Shown: in pieces, positions 11,679-23,198 of the stretch | How positions within the stretch are numbered: position 1 is the first letter of the stretch | Layout of the letters: every line of letters starts with the position of its first letter | Source: Cerioporus squamosus | Lineage: Eukaryota; Basidiomycota; Agaricomycetes; Polyporales; Polyporaceae | DNA length: 36,527 bases | Assembly (NCBI GenBank): GCA_022592435.1 | Contig: JABYQS010000282.1 | Coordinates: 1-36,527, forward strand | Direction: 5' to 3' | Notes under the pieces: generated by a model | What the model was told of the DNA's origin: nothing | The model's database searches: none | What the model saw: only the letters and a program-made list of their open reading frames with translations | Translations under genes and position numbers: made by a program

Positions 11679-13030
11679 CTAGTAACGGCGGCCTATCTCT
11701 ACTGCAGGAGCCAAGCTCGGTGGCATGAATAGGTTCTTGCGATACCACTTTAGCTCTACGGTTGCTCGAAGTCAGCTCAAGCACGGGACTCAGGCGATGG
11801 CGCGCACCTTTGATGGATCCTTGAATGTCATCCAGCGCTCTGTCGAGCAGTGAGTACAAGGCAAGGCCGAGATCAGAGCTGACGAGCATACCTGTGAGCC
11901 GGTTCTTTCTGAGGTGAACTTGGCGGGACAGTGGAGTACCACCTGCGCGCAAGCTCCTTGATGGAAGAGACATCTTGCACCACGTTGCATCAGCATAAGG
12001 GGTCATCAGGTGGATGTTCGTATCGAAGTGGGATGTCCTCTCCGACAAGCTTAAAGACCTCAATAGGCGTCTATTCGGAAACACTCTCGCAAGACCATCT
12101 AGCCGCAATGCGAGCTATCGGAAGGTGCCACGAGAGTGTTGGTGCTAGCAACTGCCACCCAAGCTTCAACAATTTGGAGAGGTGGTCCAACCTCACCAGA
12201 CGGCTGGAGTGAGGATCCTAACTGCGAATATCGCAAGATGACGGCTTAAACCTTGACAAGGTCACCTTCACGAGGAATCGCCCATGTAAGGCGATCTGAC
12301 ACTCACCAACTATGCTGAGAGCCACAAGAATCGGATGAGTGGTAGTTTCCAAGGTAAGGAGACATAAGACAATACCGATAGTGGAGCCAATTCACAACTT
12401 CGGGCATCTCTTCAACGAGAAACGCACGATCCATGTGTACGGAGTTTCCGGCGAGGACAGCAGTCTTCTCCCTCGGAACCCACTTCTTGATGTAACGCAG
12501 GACTTCTTGAGCAACGAAGGCCTTACTGTATGGGGACTCGATGCACGCTTTGGTGAGACCGCTCTGGGGGAAGAGATAGATTATCGTGACTACTAACACA
12601 GGCTTGCTGTGGACGAACCGCGCCATGTGTAGTCCGACACCATTCGTCCATGCTACCTTCACATCAGACAACGAAGGGGTTGCAGAGGCAGGCGAAAACG
12701 TACCCATCAAGCAGTTCCTTCTCCGTGCGGATTATGTACGAGATTCCCTCATCCACGACCTCGAGGTTGCCATTGGTGATGAGGACCTGGAAAAGCGTGA
12801 TGTAAAACATAAACAGACGTGCCAAGTAGCACAACACGTACTGCTATCTCAAGCAACTTGTCCTTGCGCGGATTGAGACCTGTCATCTCGCAGTCAATCC
12901 ACACCAGAGGCCCCGCCGCCCAGTCGAGGGTTCTTTGCTCCATTGTTCTGAAGTTTCGAGTGGGTGTCAACTGTAAGTAAGTACGGCGCGCGTTGTGCAG
13001 ACCAGCAGAGCGCAAGACAGTCCAGAGCAT
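11679..13030 (-). CDS. Oligoribonuclease (DEDDh 3'-5' exoribonuclease)
   Basis: Eight exons in transcript order: 13030-12842, 12786-12704, 12652-12619, 12563-12376, 12314-12307, 11973-11892, 11839-11808, 11755-11679. They give 230 residues. The enzyme degrades two- to five-nucleotide RNAs to mononucleotides and corresponds to bacterial Orn, yeast Rex2 and human REXO2. All DEDDh residues are present: D46 and E48 in WIDCEMTG, D147 in VHMDRAFL, H194 and D199 in HRALDDI. Family motifs [34 protein letters not shown] and SIKELKWYR are intact. Residues 1-29 are Arg-rich with no acidic residues, like a mitochondrial presequence; Met30 could start a cytosolic form. Exon 5 is only 8 nt, followed by a 333-nt intron, far longer than its neighbours. 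Confidence 0.92.
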
Positions 13031-13356
13031 AACAGTCTCAGAAGCTCAGAAGGGTTCGAGGTCAAAAGGAGCAGTAGCGGCAAGTAGTAAGTGAGTGAGT
13101 TAGGATAAGTAGTGAGTAGATAAGTAATGAGCACGTCGAAGTAAGTCAGTGAAGTAAGTAAATGAGTAAGTAAGGAAGTAAGTATCAACTGATTAAGGTA
13201 TCGCTTAGCTGAGAGTTACACAGTAATTTATTGGTAACTTACATAATCAATCTCGGAGTAATTGTAGGCTTAGGTATTAGGCTAAGACTCGCGCTTTCAT
13301 CCTTTCGACCGCAACCACCTCCTCCCTCCCACCATTCTATCCGTGTCGGGTACGCG
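13031..13356. promoter_or_regulatory. Divergent promoter between oligoribonuclease and SIM-rich gene
   Basis: These 326 bp lie between start codons pointing away from each other (13030 minus, 13357 plus), so both promoters must be here. The middle is filled by an irregular GTAA/AGTG repeat (listed separately). A pyrimidine-rich CT stretch at about 13,310-13,340 directly precedes the plus-strand ATG, as often seen in fungal promoters. Confidence 0.55.
13082..13184. repeat. Irregular GTAA/AGTR microsatellite
   Basis: About 100 bp are made almost wholly of short units such as AGTA, AGTG and GTAA (for example AAGTAGTAAGTGAGTGAG and GAAGTAAGTAAATGAGTAAG). On the plus strand this is rich in GTAAGT, the 5' splice-site consensus. 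It sits in the middle of the divergent promoter. Confidence 0.85.
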
Positions 13357-16300
13357 ATGGCGACCCCATATTCAACGCCGCGCTACCCGGGGGCACCCAA
13401 TCCGACGCCCCGAAGCACGGGGAAACTACCACGCGCACCCATCCACAACCCGTATGACAAGTTCACGCAGCCCGAGTTCGACGCGTGGATTGGCGATATC
13501 ACCGGCGCGTTGAAACGCGCTCTGGGACGCGACGATGCACCAGCTCTTCCTCGACCATCAGCTCACGCTGAGAATCACAGCCCGGAGGAGGAAGACGACA
13601 TTGAAGACTCGTTCGCCGAGGTTCGGGCGCGTCGCCTGGCCAAGGGGAAGGAACGTGCACGAGAAGAGGACTTCGAAGATGAAGGTGCCTTTGAACAGCA
13701 TGGAGAGGATGGCTGGGATGGTGCGTCTGAGGGCGAGGAGGAGTACGGGAGTTCGAGCGAGGAGGATGAAGAGGAGGAGGCGCCTAGGCAGCGCGAGGCC
13801 GAGGTCATTGACCTCCTTTCAGATGACGAAGAAGACAAGGAGGAGCAGGAGGCCGGGAGTAGCGATGACGAGGCCGTTGCAGGTCCGGCGCCGGTATATG
13901 ATGACGAGGAAGCCGAGGGCAGCGAGCTAGGCTCTGAAGAGGAGTCTCGAGCGCGTGCTCCGCTGGATGAGGACGAGGAGGAGCTTGTTGGCAGCGACGC
14001 AGATTCGGAGGATGTCGACCAAGAAGCTGGTAGCAGCCCTGCCGCTGGGCCATCTTCCGCACATGAAATAACAGAAATCCTCGACTCGGACGAGGAGGAA
14101 GAAGCAGAGCAGCAAGTCCCAGCACGGCGCGCTATTCCGCCGCGCTTCGCCCGCAAGCCAGACATCCTTGCCCCTGCGCGCGTCTTCCACGACGATGACG
14201 ACGACGATGGGGAAGAGCCCGAAGAGGATGAAGAGCAAGCAGAAGAGGAGGCCGAACGTGGGTAGCTTTTGTCTGTCTCATTGAGTGGACGTTGATCACA
14301 TTCCTTGTAGCTTTCCCGTCTCACGATACGGAGCCAGAGGTTGACATCCAGGATCCATGGAGCGAACCTCGCGCGTTCGCAGAAGACCTATATACTGGCG
14401 GCGACATCCCGGCTGGCGCACTTGAGAACGGCAACCCTCACGTTTTACCGACGGAAGAAGATCTGGACGGTACGCAGTCTGTCATTCTTCCGTTATCCCT
14501 GTGGCTCATTTAGGCCACAGAGCTCGTCGACGATCATTCGATCCAGCCTCCCGACATTCCAGACCCGTGGGAAGGACCACGAACATATGCAGAGGACTTT
14601 TACTCTGGCGGAGACGTTCTCTCGGAGTCTCTGGAGAGCGCGACCCCGTCCCACCTCACGCCCCGTGAGGACAAGCTCTACATCCCCGGCATCACTTCCC
14701 TGGTAGAGCAATCATTCAAACCTGGGGTCGACGAATCCTCTCGTCCAGCCGTCGAAGCCAACGATCTGTCCAATGACGATCTGTATGCCAATATTGAGGA
14801 AGTTCCGACTGAGCAAGCTGCAACACATGTTGTTAAGGAAGCTCCAGCTGAGGCGGTCGACGCCCCTGTGTCACCGCCTCCCACTCACTTGACAAGACAC
14901 GTCAACTGGAACTGGCCGCCCGCGTTCCCGGGGAAGGTCGCTACCGGCGCCGGACACCTTGCTGGCGAGGAGAGCGAAATCATTGCCATTAGCGACGACG
15001 AGGACGATGCAGCCGGCCCAGCTCAAGCGTCTGCAGAAGCCCCAATTAGCGAGTCTATCGACGGGCAACCGGCCTTCGAGGAGTATACCGACTTCAATCT
15101 GTACGACATGGGTCCGCCGGGGTCAACGCTCGACTTGCACAGCGGTTTTGAACCTGTCGGTCCCAATGAGCTCGACTTCGGTGATCTTCCCCCTAGCCGT
15201 GGCGAGCGCTTCCTGGATCCTTCTTTGGCGTCTAATCACGTCGTTGAAGAACAACTACCCAATCGCCAGTCTGCTGTGAATGATGCCGAAATTGCGGCAG
15301 ATTCTGAGGTGCTACAGTATCCCGAAGGCGAACCGGACGACAAGAATCTACCCATTGCGGGAAGACGAACACCTGAGCCTCCGCAGTTCGTTGTGGAGGA
15401 GGTCGATGATGAGGACGACGGAGCGCAGCCTGCGACGACTACCGCTGAGCTTGACGTTGTTTCTGTATCGGGCGACGACGTGGACGTTTTCGCTGCGGAG
15501 TACTCGGTTGAAGAAGTCGCGACAGAAGGCAGACGCACCGCGGTATGTCTACATCACATAAGGTTTGATCCTAGCTCAAGTCAATCGCGTACAGGAACCG
15601 GAACATTCACTGGCTCCAGAGGAACTGCCTTCACGCGAAACACCCGACATGGGACCCATTGAGACGAACACAGAGACTGTCGAGGCCCCCGCCGTTCACA
15701 TAGACACGGAGGCGGTATCCGCGGCTGCAACAGAGTATCCAGCCCCCGTTTCCGCGGACCCTACCGTTCCTGACCCAGCCAGCATAGCTTCTACACCAGC
15801 TTCCCCTGCGTCTCCCGTGTCTCCCGCGTCTCCAGTTGATTCCATCGCATCCAGCAGTGGAGAGAAGGAATCGGAGGCTATCTCGCTCCCTGCACATGCT
15901 GCGTTGCTCCCGCTACTTCGCAAGAACGCCGTCGCACATTCCCCGAGTGGTCTGTTCACGCCCCTCACCGCAGGCTCTATCACGCCTGAGTTCCAGCCGG
16001 AGGACGCGGTCGCCGAAGGTGATGCGGACGCGGACGGTGATGTCGCGGAGGAGGCGCCGACAAAACTGGAAGAAGTGACCGCAACCGAGTTGCCTGAGGT
16101 CAAGGTCACTGAGGCTGTTGAGGATCCGACGCCTGCCGATAATACTTCCGAGAAGGCTGCGCATGATGCCTCGAGTGCAGTTCCTGTGCCCCTATGTGAG
16201 TCCTCTTGACATTTTAAGTGTATAGCATCCACTAATGTGAATAGCAGCGACAGCGGAGAAGGTGGTCTCGACGAACGAGATGGACGTGGCGGAGCCCGCT

Positions 16301-18740
16301 GCTCGAGACCAATCTGTTTTACCTCCCCCAGCGGAGGTTCATCGCGAGGAGACTTCTCCGTCCGAGACCAAGCTCGAAGAGGCACCCTCAACCCAGGCTC
16401 AGGCGGACGAGGTTCGGCCAGAAGAGGTTGAACCAGAAGAGGTTGCGCCAGAAGAGGTTGAGACAGAAGAAGTGGAGGTTGAGCCAGAAGACGTTCAGCC
16501 AGAGGTTCAGCTAGAGGATGTTGAGCCGGAAGGGGCTCACTCCGCCGACGCTCAGCCCGAGGAGACTCACTCGACCGCGGTTGAACGCGAAGGGACGCCT
16601 TCGACCGACGGAGACGCCGACGCTGAAGGCGAACCCGATCCGGATTACGTTCCCTCCGAAGATGAGAGCGGCGAGAGCTCACCTGCTACTGTGGACGGAC
16701 CCACCCTCCCAGCGCAACCCATCGAGGACGACGACCCCTTCGTCGTGCAGAAGGCTGCGGACATTCCTCCGCAAGACAATGGTTTCGAGCAGGAGGCGCC
16801 GGACGACGATCATGACTCAATCGCGTCATCGTCCGCTGACAGGTACGTATGTCGTGCATGGCTGGACACTGCTGCTGACAATGATGTTCAGGGAACTTCC
16901 CCTATCGAATGCCACTGTGGATGCTCCCAAACCTGCAGAGCCCGAGATCAAGCGAGGGGAGCCCGCTGCTTCACAGGCAACTGAAGTCGTCGCCTCTCAG
17001 GAGATTGTACTCAACGTGTCGCAAGAGACAGAGCCGGTTGCTTCACAAGAGACGGAGCGGGGTGCGTCCCAAGAAGCAGGACCTGACGCTTCTCAGGAGA
17101 GGGTGGCAGACGAGAATCGCGACGAAGTCAGGCCGATGAAGCGCAAGCGAAGGTCGTCTCCAACTGAGAAACCCACCCGGCTGTTGAGATCCAGGACGGC
17201 GAAGTCGCTGAACAAGGGTGAAGCGCTGGAGGATCCTGCGCCCAAGTCCACGAAGGGCAAAGGGAAGGGCAAGCAGCGGGCACGCGAAGAGTCGGACGAA
17301 GAAGACGACGCTGCATCCGTAGCTAGCGAAGCTACTTCGGGAGGTTCCTCCGCCGCGGCGCAGCAGTTGCTCGTCCCGGGAAGCCGCACCTCTTCTCGCG
17401 CATCGTCTGTCGTCTCAAACGCCCCGAGCACGTATTCTGGCCTTTCTCAACCGTCACCGACTATGATACGCACTCTATTCGGTCACGCAGACCAGCCGAT
17501 GGTGCCAATACGCCATGATGGCGGCATCCTCCGCCACCACCATGGTGCAAAATTATTTGCCCCGACAGCCCCAGCCGCTCCGGCCGTTCCAGCTCCCCCT
17601 CCCCTTCCAGCACTCCAGCGTCAAGCTTCGAACCCTCCCTCGAACGCCAGCGAAAAGTCTTCCCGAGCCTCTGCTGAACCTGCGCCGTCTCAGCCTGCGA
17701 AACGTACACAGTCGCTGCAACCTTTAGCTTCTCGTCCTTCTGTCGCCACCAACGCTAGCTCGAGTTCTCCCGTCACCCGAGCGAACTGCCGCTACCATAC
17801 AATCAGTATACCTCGTTCAGGGCATGGTCGTCGCGTTCACTTCGCAGTCCCGGGTTGTTCGCTCGGCAACGGCGAGCTCATGAAGGAAGAGCACATCCAG
17901 GATCATGGCAACGTGGAGAGCAAAGACCTCGCCAAGTTGCTCCCCTATGTGGAGCAGCTGAACCTCTCGTCGTATCTTCTCGGGGTCCTCCGGCAGCTTG
18001 TCGGTGTTGACTTATTGAGGGAGAACGAGGTGTACTACCTTCCGAAATCCGGAGACAACGTCAAGTACAAGAAGCGGCGCGCGAACCCGACGCAGGCGGA
18101 CACTATCACTCGGGCGCAGCGGGAGTCTATCAGTGCGCGTACTCTGTCGAGTAGTGCCTTTGGTCGCTCTAAAGACGCAGCGAAGGACCCTCCCCCGATG
18201 CCGCCCCCGTCGCAGGCTTCAGTGTCGACCTCTGGCGGTTCCGCGAGCCATGCCGGCAAGCTGTCGCAGCGGGGCAGTGCAGCAACCAGCATGTCCTTCT
18301 CTGGGAGCGATCTCAGCGACCTCGACGACGATGAAGAAGACATGCCGCCGCTGAAGCGGGCCAAGGACAGTCACCCGGAGGCGGAGGCTGTACCAGACGC
18401 AGAGCCCAAGTTTCAGGAACCTGAGGGCGAGCCGTCGGAACCCCCCGCTACCAACGGCAACGGAACTGCGTCCGCGAGCACGACAAGCCGCAGACTCCAG
18501 CCGCGGCGGAGCAGAAAACTCGGGCCCGACATGGCGGCGTACAAGCCGGAGGGTGGAGAGAGCGACGGTTCAAACGACGAAAAGGAGGATGTGACGAAGA
18601 AGCGCAAGCGTGGCCACGGGCGTGGCATCAAGCGGAAGGGAACTGAGGAGAACGGAGATGCACCTTCGGCGGATGGGGCTTCCGAGAGACCAAAACGCCG
18701 TCGCAAGGCTGCTCCTGGAAGTGCCGAGGCGGCGCGGTGA
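13357..18740 (+). CDS. Large acidic disordered protein with SIM-like motifs and SQ cluster
   Basis: Six exons: 13357-14257, 14311-14469, 14521-15542, 15595-16195, 16245-16842, 16892-18740. They give 1,709 residues with all phases joining. I do not recognise the family. The first 60 residues are Pro/Thr-rich and include FTQPEFDAWIGDITGALKRAL. Most of the rest is Glu/Asp/Ser/Pro-rich and probably unfolded. Hydrophobic cores followed by acidic residues, the pattern of SUMO-interaction motifs, occur at 149 (EVIDLLSDDEED), 237 (EITEILDSDEEEE), 506 (EIIAISDDEDD) and 663 (ELDVVSVSGDD). Exons 2 and 3 each begin with a related unit (DPWSEPRAFAEDLYTGGD, DPWEGPRTYAEDFYSGGD). Six SQ motifs recur every eight residues at 1121-1161. 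A compact conserved-looking domain lies at about 1394-1484 (VHFAVPGCSLGNGELM, LLGVLRQLVGVDLLRENEVY), then a basic KRKR-type tail suggests a nuclear protein. A scaffold role in SUMO or DNA-damage biology is inference only. Confidence 0.82.
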
Positions 18741-19172
18741 ACGACTCTGATACGTGTCCGTACGTACTGTACGTACCTCTTGCTCTGGACCCAGTGTACA
18801 ATTAGAATCCTCTTCGAGATAGCGCATTTGTAATTTACTCATTCTCATCGGAGACGTGGATGGTCAATGTGTTGCATGAGGCTCGCGCGGTTGACCTTTG
18901 CTGGCCCGGTGGCCCCGTCCATTCTCAGAAAGTGTACCGCCGCTCTTGAGAGGCAACTCGCGAGGTCCTTTGATAAAGAGCGCGCGATGACGATCGCCAT
19001 TCATGCATATGTGGGGATTGGGTACAACAAATGAGATACAAGTACTACAGATATCGAGACATGTATAGCGAATATGGACACGGACAATACAAGAATGGTG
19101 CCAACTGAACTCGGCGCCAGCCGTTGGACTCCCGAAGGACCGTGCTAGAAGCAAGATTGATGCGGCGGATGT
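18741..19172. other. Convergent intergenic region, no gene seen
   Basis: This gap holds the 3' ends of the SIM-rich gene and of the convergent transporter gene. I see no exon with supporting splice sites or a recognisable protein. Confidence 0.5.
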
Positions 19173-21899
19173 TCAGACCAAGTAACGGAAGCCACGTCTC
19201 CGGCGCAGTGCTTCCTCGAAGGTGATACTCTCCAGGCGCGCAGCTTCCTCGATACGTTCGCGTCGCGCGCCCTTTAGATTGTCGAGCTCTTCCCGTTCGA
19301 GTCGCTTGTTCTGGTGCACGAGTATGCCTCGGAGGACTGGTACGCGTGTGAACAAAGCGTGCAGCACCAAAGTGGCGACAGGAGGACACGTACCGATAGC
19401 AAGTACAGTGGCAAATGCAAGAGAAGCGAGCCCAATAAACATGGACTGGTGGTAGTCCGGGCCCCACTCAGCCTTCCACACGTAGGAGCTGATCCTGTAA
19501 GACCTCGTCAGCGGACATACAGAAATAGGAACGAAGGAGTTTAGTACGCACAGATTGCCGAGGTTCCCGAAACCGTTGACGATGCCCATGGCGGCGGCCC
19601 GCTTGGCGGGAGGCCGAGGGACGGTGTTCGACACCCACACGAGCGTCAGAGCGAAGCCTGCGAACGAGGGCACGCGATCTAATTCGCCATGCGTTTCATG
19701 CAAGAGGCGGGAAGAGACGCACCGGCATAGCCAGAGGCCATGAGGAACATCGCGACGTAGCGGCCCGCGATGGACATGGTGGTGACGCCGATGATGTACC
19801 CCACCATGACTCCCCACCATGGCGCGCAAATGTGGAAGAAGCGTTCTCCTGTGCGGTCTGGAAGGCGTGAACTCAGTAAGGGAAGGTAAATCAGGAGTAG
19901 CAGCATGCATACCAGCGTTCCAGGCGTTAACACAGCAGACGATCGTGGCAAGTATCCATGGCGGCCTGCGAGATAAGGTTGAGCACACGTTGTTGCGGGC
20001 TGACCGCCACCGTGGCTACGGAGATACTTACGCGGCGAGTAGTAGCGTCGCAGTCGTGGAGAAGCCGAGCGTCCCTGCGATCCTATGCGAGTATGCTTAT
20101 GAGTAGCTGGAAGCCGCCATGAACGATAATACTTACGTCGGGAAGAAGTTCACAAAGCCGAGGCCGAGGAGCTGCGCACACCCCATAAGGGCGAAGAGCG
20201 GTACCTTCGGGTCCTTGATTGCCATGATGAGCCCCTTGAACGCCCTGCAGCAATGGAATAGGATGGGACGGACGGGTCAGTGGGAAGGCCGAGTACCGAA
20301 GCTGAACACGGAAATTCGGGACGTACGAATCAGAGGCGACATCTTCATCGGCTTCACCGGCATCCTCGGCGAGGCGGACTTGTGCGAGACGACGCTGCGC
20401 TGGACTAAGCCAGCGCGTGTTGTGTGGCTAGAGATGCAGGAGTGAGTGGATGAAATGTCGTGACGATGTGTACCCCAGACGTACGTAGTCTGGTAGAAGG
20501 AAACTGCGGCAGTCACGCCATGGTTATCTTAAATCCAGAAACAGACGTCGAGCTTACGCACATTGAGAGTATTCCAATGGCGATTGTAATCGCTCCCTAG
20601 CGTTCCTTATTCAGTCCAAGAAGACGAGAAACACTCATGAGCACCCACTTCAATATAGAACAACCTATGTGGGTCACGAAAACGGCCCACGGAGACGATT
20701 AGTTCCTGAAGAACCGCAATGCAGTCGATGCACGTACCAACGCCAGGCACGGATTCCCATCTTTCCTTCCATACGTGAGAGGATGCCTGCCGCCATGAGC
20801 TGAGATTGGATGACAATCGTCCACAGAATAGGCGTGTGATGAGTGCAGGAATGAGGAAGAAAGGACACGAGATTGATCAGCACGGTACTATTATCGGACG
20901 ACGGATGATGTGCGCAGAAGGCACTCACGCTCCCAAAGGCATTCGAAGTGAGTAAACCCCCATATAGAATCGCAGAGCGGAAAGCAAGTTCCTGTAATAG
21001 ACAGGTGAGAAAGTCGAGGAAGCACGGAGGATGTGTCGAGGCCATTGACGGGGAACTCACCTTCCGCGTGTACCAGCGTGATAGAAGGTATACTGCACCC
21101 GGGTAGAAAGCGGCCTGCGCTGCGTCAGCATAGGACATGGCTCCACGCTGTCATGACTGACCTCCGGTACCCCGACAAAGATGCGAGCGGCGAGGATGCC
21201 GGCATAGTTACGCGCAACCTACGCAGGCGCTCTCAGAATGGGCGGAGAACATGATGATTGGGATGCCTTACCCCCGTGAGCGCACTCGTCATCCCCCATA
21301 GCATGACGCAGAGTGGGATGTAGTATGAGGGTCTGTTGTCTAAGTCAGCTAAAATGAAACCATGCTTTCCGCAACCCATGTACCTCGAAATGCGGTTCAA
21401 GATCTAGGTCGTCGTCAGCGTTGCGCACGAGACTCAGAGCGGGTCAGTTGGTCTCTCACCATGTTGGACGGGATCTGTGCTGGGACGTACGACGCGTAGA
21501 GCACCGCCAGGACTGTGGAGTACTGGATATCTGTGATACGCAATGCAATCAGGGACATGCGGGCTACGAAACCTCGGTGTCCGCACCACTCAGACCCAGA
21601 TCCTGCGAGAGTCCTTTCAACCTTGCGGCGGTGACTGCGACGCGCTACAATAGACAGGTCAGCTTGCGGGGCACTACAAGCGGAAGCGCACTTACATCAA
21701 TGTAGTTCATGATGAAGATGAGGATGATGGTTGGGAGCAGGCGCATATCCAACATGCGCACGAGCCGCCGCTCCGCGGATGGACGGACGTCCTGTGCAAG
21801 CAACTCTCCATCCTCGGGTCCTTCGCCTGTAAGCCCACTCGAGGGCGGTCTGATCTCGACGTGTTCGACACCAATCTCGTGTTTCTCGTCCAGGGACAT
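19173..21899 (-). CDS. Major facilitator transporter, anion:cation symporter type
   Basis: Twenty exons in transcript order: 21899-21696, 21644-21587, 21530-21460, 21403-21384, 21332-21272, 21218-21162, 21114-21061, 20991-20929, 20799-20738, 20664-20649, 20596-20562, 20503-20485, 20427-20327, 20244-20137, 20082-20032, 19965-19913, 19857-19723, 19657-19552, 19494-19394, 19336-19173. They give 512 residues. The layout is the twelve-helix MFS plan: an acidic N-tail, helix 1 ending NYIDRVAV, PAQIPSNMILNRISRPSYY, the RIFVGVPEAAFYPGAVYLLS signature with SRWYTRKE, WRWLFYIEGAITI, a central loop LPDYPHNTRWLSPAQR, then the second six helices and a charged coiled tail. These are hallmarks of the fungal anion:cation symporter family (allantoate, nicotinate or biotin permease relatives). 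The substrate cannot be told. Exons 4, 10 and 12 are 20, 16 and 19 nt. Confidence 0.9.
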
Positions 21900-21982
21900 C
21901 TTCGTTGCGTTGGAGGCGGGCAACGTCGAGTTCTGGGGGATCTGGGGGAAGCCTCGCCAGGGACGCAGCCCACGGGATAGGG

Positions 21983-21989
21983 TTATATA
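21983..21989 (-). promoter_or_regulatory. Candidate TATA box of the transporter gene
   Basis: The minus strand reads GGGTATATAACC here, about 85 nt upstream of the transporter ATG. The position and sequence suit a TATA element, but transcription start data would be needed. Confidence 0.4.
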
Positions 21990-23198
21990 CCCGCAGACAC
22001 GTCAGGCCGCTCGTATATTCATATCATCCTGCGGGAGGCCGGGTACCGTCAAGACGATTTTTGGACAGCAGGGAAGGCCATGTGACCGCTTCTATCTGAA
22101 ACTATCCACCGCGCGCGTCTGGATGGGTGCGACTGTGGGTGCTTCTCTCGGCATCTGGTGGCATTCGCGGGTTCCTAGGACCGTCAATAAGCCGTCAGCT
22201 GAGGTTACAATTCGAGGAAGCCGAGGAGTACATTACAGGAAGAAGATTCATGAAGCCGCGCATCGCGAAGTCCGGCTGTTCAGGAAGGTGTGACCTCACG
22301 ACTCCCTGCTGACCGGTGCCACAGCGTCTGCGCCGCTCGAGCGAGTATGCCATCACGACGCCAAGTCTGCAGGTCACAGGCCACGTACTAGCATGGGTTG
22401 GAGTGGTGACTATGTTGCTCAGTCTTATCCCGAAGAGGTTAACGTAATCTTGGGTGGGCGCCGGGCATTTTAGCAGCACCCGAGCGGTCGCCCTTCTAAG
22501 TCGACCGATGTTGTCGTTAAGTACTTGTTCCCGATTCCGAGACTCCCTGGGGCTATATACTCTACAAGAGTATCTCTTCCGAGTTCCTGTACACTGCAAA
22601 TGTCATGAGTCCACGTACTTAGTGCGCACATGGTATGATGTACTCACGAACGTGGTCAGACGAGTTTTCACGACTCTGGGTCATTTACTGGCCGATGACC
22701 CGCGCTGAGGAAGTCATTTCAGGAATGAGGAATCGTATACTGAGATCTTGCGACAGGAGAGCCAAATTTGACGAACACTTCGAGATATGTACCAGTGAGT
22801 GACATCGACGGGGTTGAGAACAAGAACTTGAAGAAGCCTTGCACATCATCGGGCGTCTATGAACGGAGAACCCGCAGGAACCCGCCCATAGGCTTGTAGC
22901 TCTTGAGGGGGGGGGGGGGTCGCAGATACCCCCCGTGAGAACTTCTGAGTGCGAAGTTTGGCTGGTGGGAACGATCGGAGTTCGAAGCCCGGCGCTAGCA
23001 CTTGCGTAAAACTCATTCTCTCGTCTATGAAGGGTCGCTTTGGACAAAAATCATCGCTTTCGCACATTCCTGGCAAATCATGAGTGAACACTCGGGATTC
23101 TGCCTGATCACCCATGATCCTCGGGGATAACTCGGGATCACTGACAATCCCGATACATCGACTACTTGTGCTTCGTATACTGAACTCCTGATTCCTCC
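21990..23198. other. Gene-free boundary region
   Basis: These 1.2 kb separate the transporter promoter from the repeat-rich region on the right. I find no gene. A run of 13 G residues at 22907-22919 is the only simple-sequence feature. The mobile-element-like half of the window begins somewhere in or just after this stretch. Confidence 0.4.

Noticed and set aside
13575..14324. Serine-rich 249-residue minus-strand frame
   Set aside because: It is the antisense shadow of the Glu/Asp-rich exon 1 of the SIM-rich gene; GAG/GAC codons read as CTC/GTC and serine runs in reverse.
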